The position numbers and the translations under genes are program-made. Of a DNA stretch of 64,000 bases, positions 34,884 to 49,019 are shown piece after piece. The notes beneath the pieces were generated by a model. That model saw only the letters and a program-made list of their open reading frames with translations. It did no database searches and was not told where the DNA came from. Position 1 is the stretch's first letter. Each line of letters begins with the position of its first letter. This DNA comes from Balaenoptera acutorostrata (taxonomy: Eukaryota > Chordata > Mammalia > Artiodactyla > Balaenopteridae): NCBI RefSeq assembly GCF_949987535.1, contig NC_080078.1:52416207-52480206 (forward strand). Reading direction: 5' to 3'.

Positions 34884-37371
34884 AAAGTCATCTTCAAAGG
34901 AGTTGTGGCTAACAGCGGTGGATAGACACAATACAGTGAGAAAAAGTAGAGAGAATGATGCTGAATATTGGACTCCACTATCTTGTAACATGCCAGAAAA
35001 TTGATGTCTATGAGGGAGGAGAAAAACTCTGGAGAAGGTAGGGTGTGGGAGACAGCAAATGCAGCACACAGTTCCCAGTGCTGCTGAGAGGCCAGGAAAG
35101 ATGAAGACCAGATCCCACTGCTTGTGGTAAATAGGGAATCAAAATCGCCCCTACTGGACGAGAAGTATCAAAGGGCAATGGGAGTGGATGATATAGAATG
35201 AGCTATCCCCAGAGAAAGCTGTGCTCCCATGGAGCTTGATGATAAAGAGGAGGATAAGTGGAGTGATGACCAGATGGGATTTTGGAGAGAACCAAGAACT
35301 CAGTTGATGACACAAAAAGAAATGGACCATGTTATTGCCTCTGGCTCATCACTTTACTTCTGCAGCAACATGCATTCAATCAGAAGCTGCTGCTCAGTGG
35401 TAGTCATAGACGGTGACTCTATTCTTAACTCTATTCTGTTAAGCGTTCACACGTTAATTTTTTCCACTTTTCTCTTAGCCTTGATTGGACTTGAGACCAA
35501 CTCTAAATTTGGAAAGGTACTCTCTCCCCCTTTCCTCATCTTTGATCCAAGATCAGACAATAAGATACTAGAAGTCTTCATCAGTGGCTTATTGTAACGA
35601 CTATTCTCCCTTAGGTAACACTCCCACCCGAGCCTTCTGCCTCCTACTCCCTCGTGCCTTGGAATAGGTTTGTCTCTCCCCTTTCTTCCTCTGCCCACGC
35701 TTCACCTCAAAATAAAAGCCTCTGTTTCCCGGGGCCCCTTTTGCACTATTTGCTCTGTGATAGGCAAACACATTGGTTCTGTATAAGATGCCACAGCTTA
35801 ATAATCGTGTGGCATGGTTTGTATCTTCACCTTGGTCCCCAAAGCCTTGAGCCAAAGCAGTTGGTTGCAGGAATTTCAAATCCAACAACATAAGCAGTAG
35901 AGGAAGTTTTGGGGTACAGTTTACTTTGCTTTAGCATGAGGCAGGCTCTTTTAGCTGTCATGTGCAAGCCATTTGGAAGCTCCAGTAGAGACCTATGCTG
36001 AAGAAGAAGTTCCTTAAGTTAAATTCTCTGACAGCTCTTTCCTAAACTTATTCAAGCTGATGTGTATTCATTTGCTTGTATCTTAGGTATGGAGAGACCT
36101 CCCCCCACCCATTTGTACCAGCATCTTTTTGCAAATTCATGTGGTTAGGATTATGGGGAAATGAGCCATTCAGTCTCACTGGTATTTTTCCTGGGACAAT
36201 TTTGGGCTGATGCTAGCCCCTCAAGTCCTCCGGAGTGACTTTGTAACAGTCTCTGGAGATTAAGGGAGAGGAGTCGCTTTATTTCAGCCTTTCCTGGAGC
36301 CTCAGTAAGAAATTCAGAAGACAGTTGCTTGGCTGTCCCCAAGCAATCCTGGTCTTCCCAGTATTTGCCATACCACTGTATATGGTACCAGGAAAAGAGG
36401 ATTCAGGCACAGTGCCAGCAGCATCTACTGAATGCAGTGAACCCTTCATAGTCTGTGCAGGGTCTAGCTTGTGGTGTTTTTGAAGTCACCTTTAATACTA
36501 CTTCCTAATGATAGCAAAAGTAAAAACTTTATATAAGCCAGGATTTAGGAAAAACAATGGAATGGCTTAATGGAAACTTTTTTCTTCCTATTGGAAGACT
36601 TGAAAGTTAAGTGAGTTTTAAGCTTAGAGTTTAAGTGCTCACACCTTGAAGAGCCTAGGTTTTCTTTTTGATCTGTGAGGGCATCTGGTGTGTATTACGA
36701 AGGCAAGAGCAGTTTGATAGCCATCTGTTCCCCAAGAAATGAAGCCTGGCAGCAAAAATGAAGCAAAAATGACACCTGCTTGGACTAAGGGTTGTGAATA
36801 AGGCGCAGAACTGCTGTCACATAGAGTGTTCCATAAAGAAGAAAGACAGCAGAAGACATCTTATAGAAATGTTCAGAAGTACCCAGGGTGTGACTGCAGG
36901 CGAACCGGAACATACTTCTACAAATAATTGATTCATTCAGCCCAAATTGCATACTGTGAACTCTACTGCAACTCAACTACAAATGCTCTTAAGGCCTTCC
37001 AGTGGCCTTATTGTAGTAGGTTCAATTCCAGAGGCCACATTCTATTAGGGGCATCTCAGTGAGTAGACCGAGAGATCTGAAGATGGGGCCTGGGTCTTTG
37101 TTCACCTGTATATCCTTCTACATCCTTACTTTGTGATTGGTTGTTGAAAGCTCTAAGACCTGAGGTTTACCTGCATGACTGTGTGTGTTCCCTTGCTACC
37201 TGGCTCAAGGTAAGTTTTACCCCTTGGGTTTAACTGTCTTCTCTCTGCTTTGTGATGATAGGATAATGCTGGGATTAAGCTGGATCTTGGAACCTCTTTA
37301 ATATGTAACGTATCAGGAATAAGAAGCAGGGCTTTCAGTGATGGATGGGATTAGGCATAAATTGGCCCAAA
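34884..37371. other. Unique DNA, no gene recognised
   Basis: No gene or confident repeat. The plus open frame 35229-35597 starts with an acidic stretch but has no recognisable domain. Confidence 0.45.
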
Positions 37372-37373
37372 TA

Positions 37374-37684
37374 TAGTCATCCTTCAGTATCCATGGGGGA
37401 TTGGTTCCAGGACCTCCTGCAGATACCAAAATCAAGGATGCTCAAGTCGCATATAAAACAGTGTAGTATTTGCATATAACCTACACACATCTTCCTGCTT
37501 ACTTTAAATCATCTCTAGATAGTTAGAATACCTAACACAATGTAAATAATGTGTAAATAGTTGCCAGCATGTGGCAAATACAAGTTTTGCTTTTTGGAAC
37601 TTTCTGGAATTTTTTTCTGAATATTTTTGATCCGTGGTTGGTTGAATTTGCAGATACAGAACCGCATATATGGAAGGCTCACTG
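37374..37684 (+). mobile_element. MER2-type Tigger transposon
   Basis: Second MER2 copy, same orientation as 18805-19107. It starts TAGTCATCCTTCAGTATCC and ends GGAAGGCTCACTG, flanked by TA at 37372-37373 and 37685-37686. No transposase. Confidence 0.87.
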
Positions 37685-37686
37685 TA

Positions 37687-38794
37687 TCTAATTTCAGCGT
37701 AGGTGAAAGCATAACAGTGGCTTGGATAGGAGCAGAGAACAGGAAAGGGCAGGGCACTTCCTATGAGGCCTTTTGTTTTTTTGGCAAAATGGGAACCAGG
37801 TTTATCTCTGCGCTGCACCTGCGCAGCAGTACCTTTAATAGCAGACGGAAAGTTCTCCTTCTTTTAAATCTCATGTTGAGGCTAACACTATGGTGTTTCT
37901 CTCCACTGCTTTGATCACATCCCCCAACTGAACTGGGATCTTACCACAGCTGAAGTCAGTTGACATTTAGAATTTGGGTGGTGGTGCTGGAGGGATTTCA
38001 CCTGACCTCGATTTAAAGCTTGTCTGGGTCTGTAATGACTTGAGGATGTGCCCTGACAAACTTTATGGAAATCTGTTTCAGTCTAGAGACCAGCATCTAT
38101 TGTGACAAAATGCTCATCAGTGATAGATCTCGGCCTTTTGGTTGGAGACACATTTTCTGCGGTTCCTTGGTTGAGATTCCTTGTAATTCTCAGTTTAATA
38201 TGTCTCAGAGTTTCTGTGCATTAGCACGGAAGTAGCTGCCACTTCCCCATGATTAAACCTGCTGTGAGGCATCAGTGATATAAGATCACATTTGATGAAG
38301 GCAGTGTTTCCTTTAATTTATGTCTGTTTAGAGAAAACAAATATTGTAGTTTTTCTTTCCTGTAAATAGCACTGGCTTTGGTTTGTGTATTACTCCCCCC
38401 ACTCCACTCCCACCCCTCACACAGAGCGGTGTTTTAGAGTGAACTCACTTTCAGCCATTATTAAAAATTACATTATGTAAATGTACAATTAAATACATTT
38501 TATTTGAAAAAGTAATAAACACTCAAAACCCACCGCTTACTCATTACTTTACTACGTTTTACTATTATCTATGCTCTTGTGGTTAGTTACCTCTATTGTA
38601 TGTATGGGGGAAATACTATATAATGGTGTGTTTTCTGCCCATCCATTCCCAAATCTGCGTGTAGCAACACAAGAACATCAGGAACTTTTCTTTGAGAGCC
38701 AGTTGTTAAACATTTACCAGCACACCACTGTAAACGTACACACACAAATACAATCTTTCTCTTTCATATATATCCAGATCCTTTCCATAACCAT
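37687..38794. other. Unique DNA, no gene recognised
   Basis: No gene or confident repeat. Confidence 0.45.
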
Positions 38795-38865
38795 GCAGAG
38801 TAGGTATCAGTTCTTCTATTTCATAAATAAGAAACTGAGACTTAGATTAAGTAACTTGCCCAAGG
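38795..38865 (-). repeat. MIR fragment, antisense
   Basis: AATAAGAAACTGAGACTTAGATTAAGTAACTTGCCCAAGG near 38825-38864 is an antisense MIR core. Confidence 0.7.
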
Positions 38866-38984
38866 GACCATTCTCATCCTTCAATTCTCCTGCCTCTCCA
38901 AAATTGAAAATCAGTAAGCCTAGGGAATGATTAAGGAAAATGGAAGCTGTACTTTGGATTAGAAGTAAAAAGCAGAGATTTGAA

Positions 38985-39080
38985 GGGCAAGGAGCACCCT
39001 GTGGAAATCTAGGGGACCAGCATTCCAGGCAGAGGGTACAGCCAGTGCAAGGGCCTGGAGGTGGGATCATGCTTGCTGTT
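38985..39080 (-). mobile_element. L2 fragment, antisense
   Basis: CATTCCAGGCAGAGGGTACAGCCAGTGCAAGGGCCTGGAGG near 39021-39061 is a conserved part of antisense L2. Confidence 0.6.
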
Positions 39081-41929
39081 TATGAAACCAGGCAAGTACC
39101 TTTCTTCTCTCTGCCTTATTTTTCTGATCTGTAGAATGGGTCACGTCATGCTTAAGGTGAGAGTAAAGGATGGTGATGTGTGTGAATTTGATGTGTTATG
39201 TAAGTCACTGTTAATAAAGCTAAGCCAACACTATGGCTCCATCAGTGCTCTTTTCTTTTGACTTAAATATAAATTTAAGGAAGAATAATTTATTCTTGCT
39301 ATTTTTAGCAGCTGTGCCATGTGTTATTCGGAAGCACTTAAGTACACCCATATTTAAACCAGTGTAAAATCCACAGAGCAATGCAGCTTAAATTCATTCG
39401 GGATTGCTAGAACCTATCTTTAGCTGTCTTACTGGCAGTATGGTGGACTCCCAACAGGACACTCTTTTGTGACACTTTCCAAATGGCCAGTATGGATCCT
39501 ACAAGACAAAAAAAAAAAAAAAAGAAAAGAAAAAGAAACATATTCTGTATTTTGAAAATCCAGGTCTCTCTGATTTTTACCAGGCATTTCTTATTCATAA
39601 AATAGGTTACTAAGTCCTCTTATCCACATATTGATTATATAGGCATATCTTGGAGTATAGTTAATGGTATAATATAAAAGTAATGAGCTTCTGTGGCTTT
39701 GGTAACGTTCTGTTTCTTCTTACACGATTGTGCTTAGTTTATCAAAATTAAACATGTTATACACTTAACATTTTGTGTCCTTCTCTATGTGTGTGTGACA
39801 TTGCAATTTTAAGATTTTTTCTTAAAAAAGGAGTAGGGTTTCAACAGAGGGGAAAGTTTGCTCCAGTGGACCATGGAAGCAAGACACAAAATGAGATGAG
39901 GCTAGAGTTAGGATGGACATGGCATGTTTGTGTCACATGGAGGGTATGGATTATTGCACAATAGTAAACATTCACTGAGCGCTTACTGTGCCCCAGCTGG
40001 AAGGTACTGTGGGCTAGGTACTCTAAGTCAGTCACAATATATTGATACTTCGCCCTTGCCTTCCTTTTCCATCAAAGTTGGAAAGATCCAACTTTTCAGC
40101 TTCCCATCGAGCGAGGCACGGTCATCTGTATGTTGAATGGGCTTCTGGAAAAGCCTTTTATAAATGGGTAGACTCACTGGGCTTACCCCCTAATCTTTCT
40201 GTCTTTTGCTGTCTCTTTTCTTCATCCTGCTGGAATGGGGCCATGGTCCCATGGTCAGCAGTCTTTCAATCATGGCGTGACAAGCATCATGACAAAGGCC
40301 TATGCACTAAGAATGGAGGATGGACAGATGGGTGGGGTGAAGTTCTCTGGACCACTGTGACTGACAGGCAGGCTGGGTGGGTCAGTCCATTTCAGGACAC
40401 TGTTCTTTCTGACCTGTAGACTGCCCCATGAGTTGCCCTTTGGACATTTTGGCGTGATCTACAGACGTGCTACTTTCTCCAGTAACTATTTTGGTGTTGT
40501 GTTTCCCTACTGGACATACGCTTGTAAGCAGCAACACATGACCGTATTAACCAGAGTTTTCTTGATGACCAGCTTTTTCAAAGTTACTATCAGAAAGTTT
40601 TTGCTGATTCAAACATCTTCCTTTGCTACTCCTTGGACATTTTTTTTTTTTCCTGTTAAGATATTAATTTTATGTCATCCTAGTCTTGGAGCAATTCTTT
40701 ATAGAATGAAACATTTTCAGCATTTCCATATCTGGAGAGAACAGTCTTTTTTACTCGGAGACTTGATACTTTTCCAAGGAGATATACTCAGAGGGAAATG
40801 GAGAGGCTAGAAAAGAATTTGATAAACTTGAGAAGTTGACAAAACAGATGCTGTGATTCAGCTGAGCAAGCACATTTTATCACAGCCACTTTGAAGCTGT
40901 AACATTGAAATTCTTTGCTCACTGTCACTCATCACCAAACTTTTGTTTGTTTGCGTTTATTGTTGTACTCATAGAGATCGTATGTGAGTATCCTAAGGCA
41001 CAGTGATAATTTAAATAATATAAATATGGTTATATGTTAATTTGCCAACTTGGAGGAGAAAAATGGATTCAATCTGTTTAATTATGGAAGAATTTTTTAC
41101 ATCCTTTCCTAGAATACTTTATTAATGTCAGGAATGCTCATAATGATCGTAGGAAACAGACTGCGAAAATATCTAGGGATTATGATATTTAGGGACTATG
41201 ATATTTAGTTAAAGGTATAAGTTTATGCATTTTGAAAGCCAGAAGATACAATGAAAGTTAAAGTGAATCTAGCATAATATGAAGACTTTTTGAAATTAAA
41301 ATAAAGAAAATGTTCATTTGAAGCTGAACTGCATTTAGTTCAATTTAACATGCATTTGATCAATCTATTCCTTTATTCATTTGTAAGTGTAAGAGAGTTT
41401 AGGTAAGGAAGACTGGGAAACTCCAAGCAGTGGTGGCTACATGTCTGTTAGGTTTCTTCTTGCTTCTTCCATGTGGTCCTGCCTTCTACTTCACAGAGAA
41501 GGCAGACCATCTGTGATTGACTTCTCTGCTCCCTGAGGCTCGTATATTAATAACATCAACCTCCTGCAAACCATGAGCCTTTGATGTGATATACTTCACC
41601 TGATCTAGGACTTGGCAGCTCCAGATGAGCCCTATATTTTGCTGGTGTATTCAGTGTTTTTCCTTCTTACCTTCTTGTCCTCAACCCACAAACTCTATCA
41701 AGTACTACTTGCCTTTCTCCTCCAACAACTGCCCTCTCTACTCCTTTTCTTTCAAACATCTTAATATGACCCTGTTTTCTCACATTCTCTCTCCAGCCTA
41801 GGACAAGGCTTTTTTCTCATTCTTCCTTCCAGAACTCCATCTGCAAGCCCAATGGCAGAGTTCTTAGCAAATGTGAAAAAATAACCTAAAAATCCAACAA
41901 AATCATTTTAATCCTCAATCCACCTGACC
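39081..41929. other. Mostly unique DNA
   Basis: A short antisense MIR/L2-like tail may lie near 39966-40030 (CATTCACTGAGCGCTTACTGTGCC). A-rich run at 39509-39523 and T run at 40631-40641. No gene found. Open frames 40042-40419 and 40433-40810 (plus) have no recognisable domain. Confidence 0.45.
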
Positions 41930-42290
41930 TCTCAAGGTTCTCCATCACTGCCTTCCTTCTTAACTCTCTTTCCCCTCACCATCCCTTTGTGGTTTTCTTC
42001 ACTCTCTTTGAGATAGGTTCCTCTCTCCCTCTATAATTGTATACAGCCTGATGGCTGTCACGGTGCTCTCTACAGTGTTGATCATCAAATCTATGTCTCC
42101 TGCTCCAACCTCTCCCCTGAGCATCAAAGCCATATTTCCAACTTGTGCTGGATGTCTCCATCTGGGTGATAGCTTAAAAATATATCCAAAACTGGATTTA
42201 TTTTCCACCCACCTCTCATCTTGGAAGCTACTCTCCAATCCCCAATCCTGTATCTCAGCAGTGGCAGCCCCAAAGCAAAAAATTAAACAA
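41930..42290 (+). mobile_element. L2 LINE fragment, sense
   Basis: CCTGCTCCAACCTCTCCCCTGAGCATCAAAGCC near 42098-42130 and GTCTCCATCTGGG...AAAACTGGATTTATTTTCC resemble the L2 reverse-transcriptase region in sense. Frames are broken. Confidence 0.55.
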
Positions 42291-43269
42291 GCTTCCGTGT
42301 CATAATGTAGAAATACAACAGGAATATCAGGAATAGTCCTTTTCATTAAAGTTTAAACCAGTAAAAAGCTGCACTATCTATATTTTTGGTCTAGTCTGAG
42401 ATTCCTGTGGTTGGTTGTGTCATTGTAGAGGACACTGGCATCTGCTATTTAATTTTATTTTTTACCTTTTTGTGGGACTTAAATTATGATTTCATTGTAG
42501 AATTGTTGATTGATATACCCTATACATGCCAAAGTCTTACATCATAGTTTGATTCATACATTGAATGGCAATTGGCATAGTTAGAAGAATTTTACAGATG
42601 GAAGATTCTTAGCATGATTAAACCTATTAAACAAGGAGATGAAAGCTGTTTTGGCCTTCAGAATCTTTGAGAGTGTCATGTTAAATGAGACCCAACTGAC
42701 AGAATGCTTTTAGCTTTTCTTTTTTACAGAGAGTTATAACATTGTATTGTAAATTAAAAATTGAGTCCCAGGGTTAATAAATTTAGACTTGATTTAGATT
42801 GTCATATATGTATGACATATATATACACACACACATATATATATAAAATGATATTTTGTGGGATATATTACTTGGTGCCTCTCATGTCAGTAATATTATT
42901 TGTTTCATTTCCACAGTTTGGCAAAAAAAAAAAAATAGTAGACAGCCATGCCTACTCTCTCTTTAGCTTTGTGTTTGATGACTGGGGGCCTCCTTTGAGA
43001 CTCTGTAGTCATCATAGCAGTTAGCACACTGTAATTCAATTTCTGATTTATAGTCAGGCTTCCTACTGGACTGAAAGTTCCACTTGAGAGCAGATGCTGT
43101 TTCTTTATTACTGAATCCACAATGCCTGATGCACAGTTCCCAGGGAAGAAAAACATTTTAACATCCCTGAAATCAAGATGTATCTTATAATCAATGGCAT
43201 GTCATAGTTTTATGTGTCATATCAGGACGATGGTATGATTCACAATTGATGGTGTCTGAAATTCAGTGA
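42291..43269. other. Unique DNA with TA/CA repeat
   Basis: An alternating TA/CA tract occupies about 42801-42846, and an A run lies at 42923-42935. No gene found. Confidence 0.5.
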
Positions 43270-44160
43270 AGTGTATTGGAAGGTGGTAAGAGCTTTGCAA
43301 ATGAGAACAGGATAAGAGGCGTTAGGTGAGCTGGGTTGGAGTAGGGTGGGGGAAGGGAGAGATGCAGTGTTAAATAAGATGGTAAGGGTGGGCATCATTG
43401 AGAAGATGAGGTCGGAGAAAGACTAGGAGGAGGTGAGAGAGGGAATATCTGGAGGAAGAATTTTCCAGGAAGAGGGAATAGACATTACAAAGGCTTGAGT
43501 GCATCTGACATCTATGGAGCCCATCAGAAAGGAACTGTGGCTGAGCAGGGGGGAGAGTAATAGGAGATGGTCTCAGAGAGAGAATTGGGGGGGGGGGTGG
43601 AGTGGAGTGGGCAGTAGGTCATGAAAGGTTCTGAAGGTCATTGTAAAGACTTAGACTTTCACTGAGTGACATATGGGGCCCATGCAGGGTTCTGAGCAGA
43701 AATTTGCATGACTTGATTGGCATTTTTTTCTTGTTTTCAATTTATTCTGACTGATGACTGATAACAGACTGCATAGGGACAAAGGGATAGACTAAGAGAC
43801 CTGTTCCGAGATTTTACATTGATCTGGGGGGGAGAGGATGGTGGCTCAGGACACACGGAGGAAGTGAGAAGTAGTTGGAATCTGGATGTCTAATGAAGCT
43901 AGGACCAAGGGACTCTGTCTTCCTCGAGCGACTAGATGTTGGTGTGAGAGAAGGAAAGGGTCAAGGATAGTGGCAAGGTTCTTGACACAAGAAACTGAAA
44001 GGAAGGATTTGCCCTCATCTCAGTGAGGACAGCTATGGATAGAACTAGTTTGGGAGAGAAGATCAGGAGTCCAGTTTCGGACATGTTGACTTTGTGTTGT
44101 CTGTTAGCTGATGGCAAGTGATCCAAATGATGCCGAGGAGGCCGTTGGGCATGAGATTCT
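43270..44160 (-). mobile_element. L2 LINE fragment, antisense
   Basis: Antisense L2 with the usual blocks: TTTTCCAGGAAGAGGGAATAG near 43462, GGAGATGGTCTCAGAGAG near 43563, GTCAAGGATAGTGGCAAGG near 43960. The minus open frame 43932-44126 keeps a reverse-transcriptase-region motif NMSETGLLIFSPK. A G-rich run occupies 43588-43597. Confidence 0.75.
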
Positions 44161-46129
44161 TGGTGTTGGGAAAGAGGTCTAACCTTGATACTACTTAACT
44201 ACAGCATCCTGATTTAAGGAAATGTAGTACGTGGTATCTGTGATACCTGTTATAACTTACTTGCTCCTCCAGTCTTCATAACAAGAAAGACAGCATCCTC
44301 TTAATTCCCACTCTCAAGAGAGTCTTCTTTGGGGGAGCTGTCTTATTTACACTTGACCCAGACAAGCTTTTCTGAAATTTCTTCCTTCATTTTTTTATAC
44401 CTTATTTTAGACAGTTGTCCTTTCTATCACTGGTAAATTCATGAAGGATGATGTGCACCTTTCTCCCAGGCTTACCCAAGTCTGTCCCTAAAATCCAAAA
44501 TTGAGACAGTGATGGGCTCTGTTTAGAAATGTAGTCCATTAACATTTAATAATCTGGAAAGAAGGCATTTCATTTGCCCAGCGCTATACAGCTATATTTG
44601 TAAGTATCAGTGATGGCTGCCAATTTAAAAGAGGACTTTACATTGTCCATTTCAATTCTTACCTTTATTCCTGAGGATGCTCTGTTAGGCATGCTCGTTT
44701 CATGAAAAAAGACACAAAGTCTGAGACCTCTATCAATAAAAGAAAAATCATCATCATCATAATAGCCAGATAAGTAAAGGAACAAGCATGTTAGGGTTTT
44801 GATGATGTATGAGAAGACTAAGTTATAATGTACTGTGTGATTATAACCTTTAAATTACATGATTTATGGATGGGATACACTCAGAAGAAGTTCAGTCTCT
44901 ATCTGCTTAATGTTCAAATGGTTATAGCGTGTGAAAAGGCTTGTTCAGAGAAAGCTAATATTCAATGTTCGTATGGCTTAGACTAGCAGTCTCCAAAGGT
45001 GTATGTGTAAACTAAATAATATAATGGGTGTGGGAAGAAAATAACCAAGATGTGTAGTTGTGCATATTTATTTTTACCTAAATACAGAAATTAGTTTTTC
45101 TAATATTAAAAATACAGATTAGCACTAATACAAATATGCATTTCTAAATGAATGTAGCTGTGTTGATGGTATATGCCCAATTTTATTTGATGAGGTGTAT
45201 AGCATAAACATCTCAGAATCCCTCAGGACCTAGATAACATTTTGCTTTTGATTGAGAAACTATTATTTTAGATTCAAATTGGAAGTAAAGTTAGAGGCAG
45301 AATGAATTAACTTTACTTTGAGTATCAGAGCTGAAGAAGCATCAAGTGAGCTATTTTCTAGAGTAAATATTGGCCTTTCTAAATTGTACCTTATATGTCC
45401 TATTTCTTTCTGATATAATTTTCCTAATCTGATTTAGTGCTTGGGGAAAGTGAACCAGAGGTGAAAAGGGTTCTAGAAGAGTTATTTAATGTGTATTTTT
45501 TCATCTGATTTTTGCCCCATGCTAATAGAAACTCACTAGGAGCTACCTTTTCCCCACAAGTCCAGAAAAGTCATTGTTAGTATTTCAATGGCTTGATCTC
45601 CAGACCATGCAGAAAATGTGCCTGGTTATGTCAGTAGTTCCATGAGAGTTTCTCTTACAGATGTTGCTATTGAGAGTTGGAAGTCTAGTTTAGTATGTGG
45701 AAACATGCATTTTACTGTAGAATATACGTATTGGAATGGATAGCGAGTACAAATTCTTTTATGTATTCAGAATTCATGCTTTTTTTGTGTGCTTTGGGCT
45801 ATTAGTGAAGAGCATATGATTATTAGAATAATTATTTTTTGTAAGGATGCATGAATACATTTGCCCTTTGCTGCTAATTGGAAACAAAGGTCTTTAGTAG
45901 ATAATCTTACGTGTTTTTAGTTGTAATAATGACATGGCTTTAAGGGGCTACTATTAATTTCACCTGCAGTATTAAATACAGTGTAAATATAATTAAAAGA
46001 AAATATGTAAAAATGAAATATATACACATATATAAAGAAAATATATAAGGTGCAAATATATATAAAGTAGGGACTTTTCAATGTCTCCCTTTACTAATGT
46101 CAAGTTCTTAGAATTGATAGTAAGAATTA
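44161..46129. other. Unique DNA, no gene recognised
   Basis: AT-rich; no gene or confident repeat. Confidence 0.45.
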
Positions 46130-47060
46130 TAATCTATTAATTTAATGTAATACCAGCTGAAATGCTAATGTAATTTTTTGAACTATCAAATCTGATTCCA
46201 GAACATATCTGGAAAAGAACATTCTCCAGAAAAATGGGAAAAAATGTGGGAAAAAAAGTAGTAGTGAAGAGAGTTAACACAGGCAGATATCAAAATTTAC
46301 TATAATAATTTTAAAAGTGAGGTATAAGAAAATTAAACTGTATTGTTTATGGATATATATCTATGAATTTGTGTGTGTGTATACATATATACACACACAT
46401 ATATGTGTGTATATGCGTGTACTTGTGCATGTGTGTGTGTATTCAGGATAGTGGTTACACGTAGAGGAGAGAAAAGTTATAAATAGGAAGGGACATTTGG
46501 AGGGCTTACAAGCACTCCTAATGTTGCCTATCTGAACTTGAATGGTTACTGAGAATTTACTTTATAACTATTCATTAAACTGTATGTGTGTAATGAATGC
46601 CCTTTTGTGTGTATTTTATATTTCATAATAGAAAAAGAGTATGGTCTAGACACAGAAATTGACCAATATATCAGTGGAAGGAATTGTCAGTCCAAAAGTG
46701 GACTCATGTTTATATGAGAATTTAGTAGAGGTATAATTTCCAATTAGTGTAGAGGCAGTGAACAATCCAGTAAGTGAGAAAACTGAATATCCATGTAGAA
46801 GATTATCTGTGCTTCATTATGTATACTAAAATAAGTTGGTCAGGTTAAAGAACTAAATATGAAAAATTCCAAAAAGCAAAAATATAAAGGTATGAAAAGA
46901 TAACATTGGAGAGCTTGTGTTTAACTTATCATGATTATGAACCTGAGATGTTAAGATACAAAACCCCAAAGCAATATATTAAAAATGAAAACTAACACAT
47001 TTAGGGTTCTTTTGGTGAGTATTTTAGGTAATAATTGTATAATTAAAAATTAATGTACAT
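46130..47060 (+). mobile_element. Old L1 sense fragments with TG/TA repeat
   Basis: Sense ORF2 remnants (GGCAGATATCAAAATTTACTATAA near 46282; ACAGAAATTGACCAATATATCAG near 46653) surround another L1 3' end at about 46440-46640 (CAGGATAGTGGTTAC...TTCATTAAACTGTATG...ATTTCATAATAG). A TG/TA microsatellite occupies about 46368-46440. All frames are broken. Confidence 0.65.
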
Positions 47061-47679
47061 CTTAAAAGGAATTTTACCTCAATAAATCTAGCCAGAAATT
47101 TGCTCATCTTCATACCCAGAGAGCTTCACATAAACCTCTCTGCCTACCCCAACCTTTCTTACCACGATGCAGGAAATATCATTCCTATCTGATCCCTGTA
47201 TTTGTGCCCAGATTGCCCATCCTCAGCTTGGTCATTTCCTTTCACTGGATTTTTCTCATCATACTTGCGCATACGAATACCTCCCATCTCAAATGGGCAA
47301 CAATGACAAAACACCATCACCATCAATGACCCTGTCATATCCCATGCTAGCTTCCCTTCCATTTCTGTTCCTCTAGCTAGGATTTTAGGAAGACACATAA
47401 AAATAATGCTTCTACCTCTTTCTATCCCTTTATTCTCTGGGTTGTTCTAACTGGGTCTTGGTTTCCACCATTTACTCTAACTGATCTTGTCAAGGGAGCC
47501 AGCTACCTTCATGCTCCCCAATCCAGTGAACACTTCTCTTTTCTCCATCTTCGTGTCTCACGTGAAATAGTAAACCCACAGAGATGCCTTCCATGTCCAC
47601 CCTACCTATAACAACACTAGCATTTTTCTATTTCTTTCAATTCTTTGATTTCTTCCCAGCACATCTTTATACACTATAT
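47061..47679. other. Unique DNA, no gene recognised
   Basis: No gene or confident repeat. Confidence 0.45.
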
Positions 47680-48180
47680 TGCTGTGTGACCAATTACTTC
47701 CGTGTTTACTGGCTAAAAAACAATAAATGTTTAACTCATAGTTTCTATGGATCAGGAATTCAGGAGTAACTTAACTGGATGTCTCTGGCTCAGGTTCTCT
47801 CATCAGGTTGTAGTCAGGGTATTGATCAGGGCTACAGTCTCTTCTGGAGGGTATGACTGAGGTTAGGGGATCTACTTTCAAGCTCACTCCCATGGCTGTT
47901 GGCAGGAGGCCTCGTTCCTCACCACATGGGTCTCTCCACACAGCTGCTTGAGTGTTCTCACCACAGGCCACTGACTTTCCCCAGAGCCAATGATCCAAAA
48001 GAGACAGCCATAGTCTGTTAAGACCTACTTTCAGGAGTGACACACCACTTCTAACTTATTCTATTTGTTACTAATAAGTCACTAAGTCTAGTCCACATGC
48101 AGGGGAAGGGAAATTAAGCACCAGTTATTGAAAGGAGCTGCAAAGAATCTGGGGACATAATTTAAAACCACAACATTCCC
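47680..48180 (-). repeat. Ancient LTR-like repeat, possibly MLT type
   Basis: CTCATAGTTTCTATGGATCAGGAATTCAGG near 47736 and GTTGTAGTCAGGGTATTGATCAGGGCTACAGTCTC near 47808 follow the order of an old antisense mammalian LTR or related repeat. Family not fixed. Confidence 0.45.
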
Positions 48181-48259
48181 AAAGAGAATACAAACTCCAA
48201 CAATGCAGGGAATGGGTTGCTACTGACAGTTATGTCCTTAATACCTGGAACAGTGGGCA

Positions 48260-48515
48260 CTTTGATAAACATCTGTTGAATGTATAAATGGATGGATATC
48301 CATTTAGGCAACAAAAATGTAGGCCGTGGAGTAATCTAGACCTAGCGTATAGCATACTAGCTCTGAACTTCAGGCACATTAATTTCTAGGAGGCTCAGTT
48401 TCCCCATGTCACCTATGTTATAGTAACACCTGCTTGGCAGGGATGCTCTGAGGATTAATGAGATTGCATATGCAAAGCACTTTCTCCAGTGTTCGTCACA
48501 AAGTAAGCATTTGAA
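48260..48515 (+). repeat. MIR, sense
   Basis: GGCTCAGTTTCCCCATGTCACC near 48393, TGAGGATTAATGAGATTGCATATGCAAAGCAC near 48450, and CACAAAGTAAGCATTTGA form the sense MIR 3' half. Confidence 0.72.
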
Positions 48516-49019
48516 TTTTAGTGTACCTGATTTTTTCCCCTTCTTTCTACTTTTCCCAACACCTTCAATGATAATCATTTCTTTACTCTGTGATGTCAAA
48601 AATTTATCTCTTCTTATGATGAATTACTTGTTCAGTTTTTAAAGAGAAATCAGTTTATATCAGATTGGAGGAACTTTGGCACGGATGCATAATGTCTACC
48701 TATTAGGTCCTCCCAAGAGAATTATAATATGTGCATAGAGGGGAAAATTAACAAATGTGTCAGATGGAAAGACAATTTGTTAGTTTAGGGATACCCGCTG
48801 CAATTTAGGCCCAATATTTTGTCTAAAAGAAATGAATGTGATAATACTTTGTACCTGAAGGAAAACCGAAGGATTCCTCTGTAGTTATGACATTTATTCC
48901 TGTGGGAAATAACAGTTACTTGAATCACAAACTGCAACAAAGACTTCCTCCAGCTGTCCTTAAACTTGATAACATATGAGTGAGTCTACTGATGCAGTTA
49001 TTTTTTTTCTCTCAAAAAA

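Noticed and set aside
40042..40810. Two adjacent 125-codon plus-strand open frames.
   Set aside because: Different composition, no recognisable motif, and random open frames of this length are expected in 64 kb on six frames.
46360..46440. TG/TA tract as a possible regulatory or origin-like element.
   Set aside because: A common microsatellite embedded in an old L1; nothing else supports a function.
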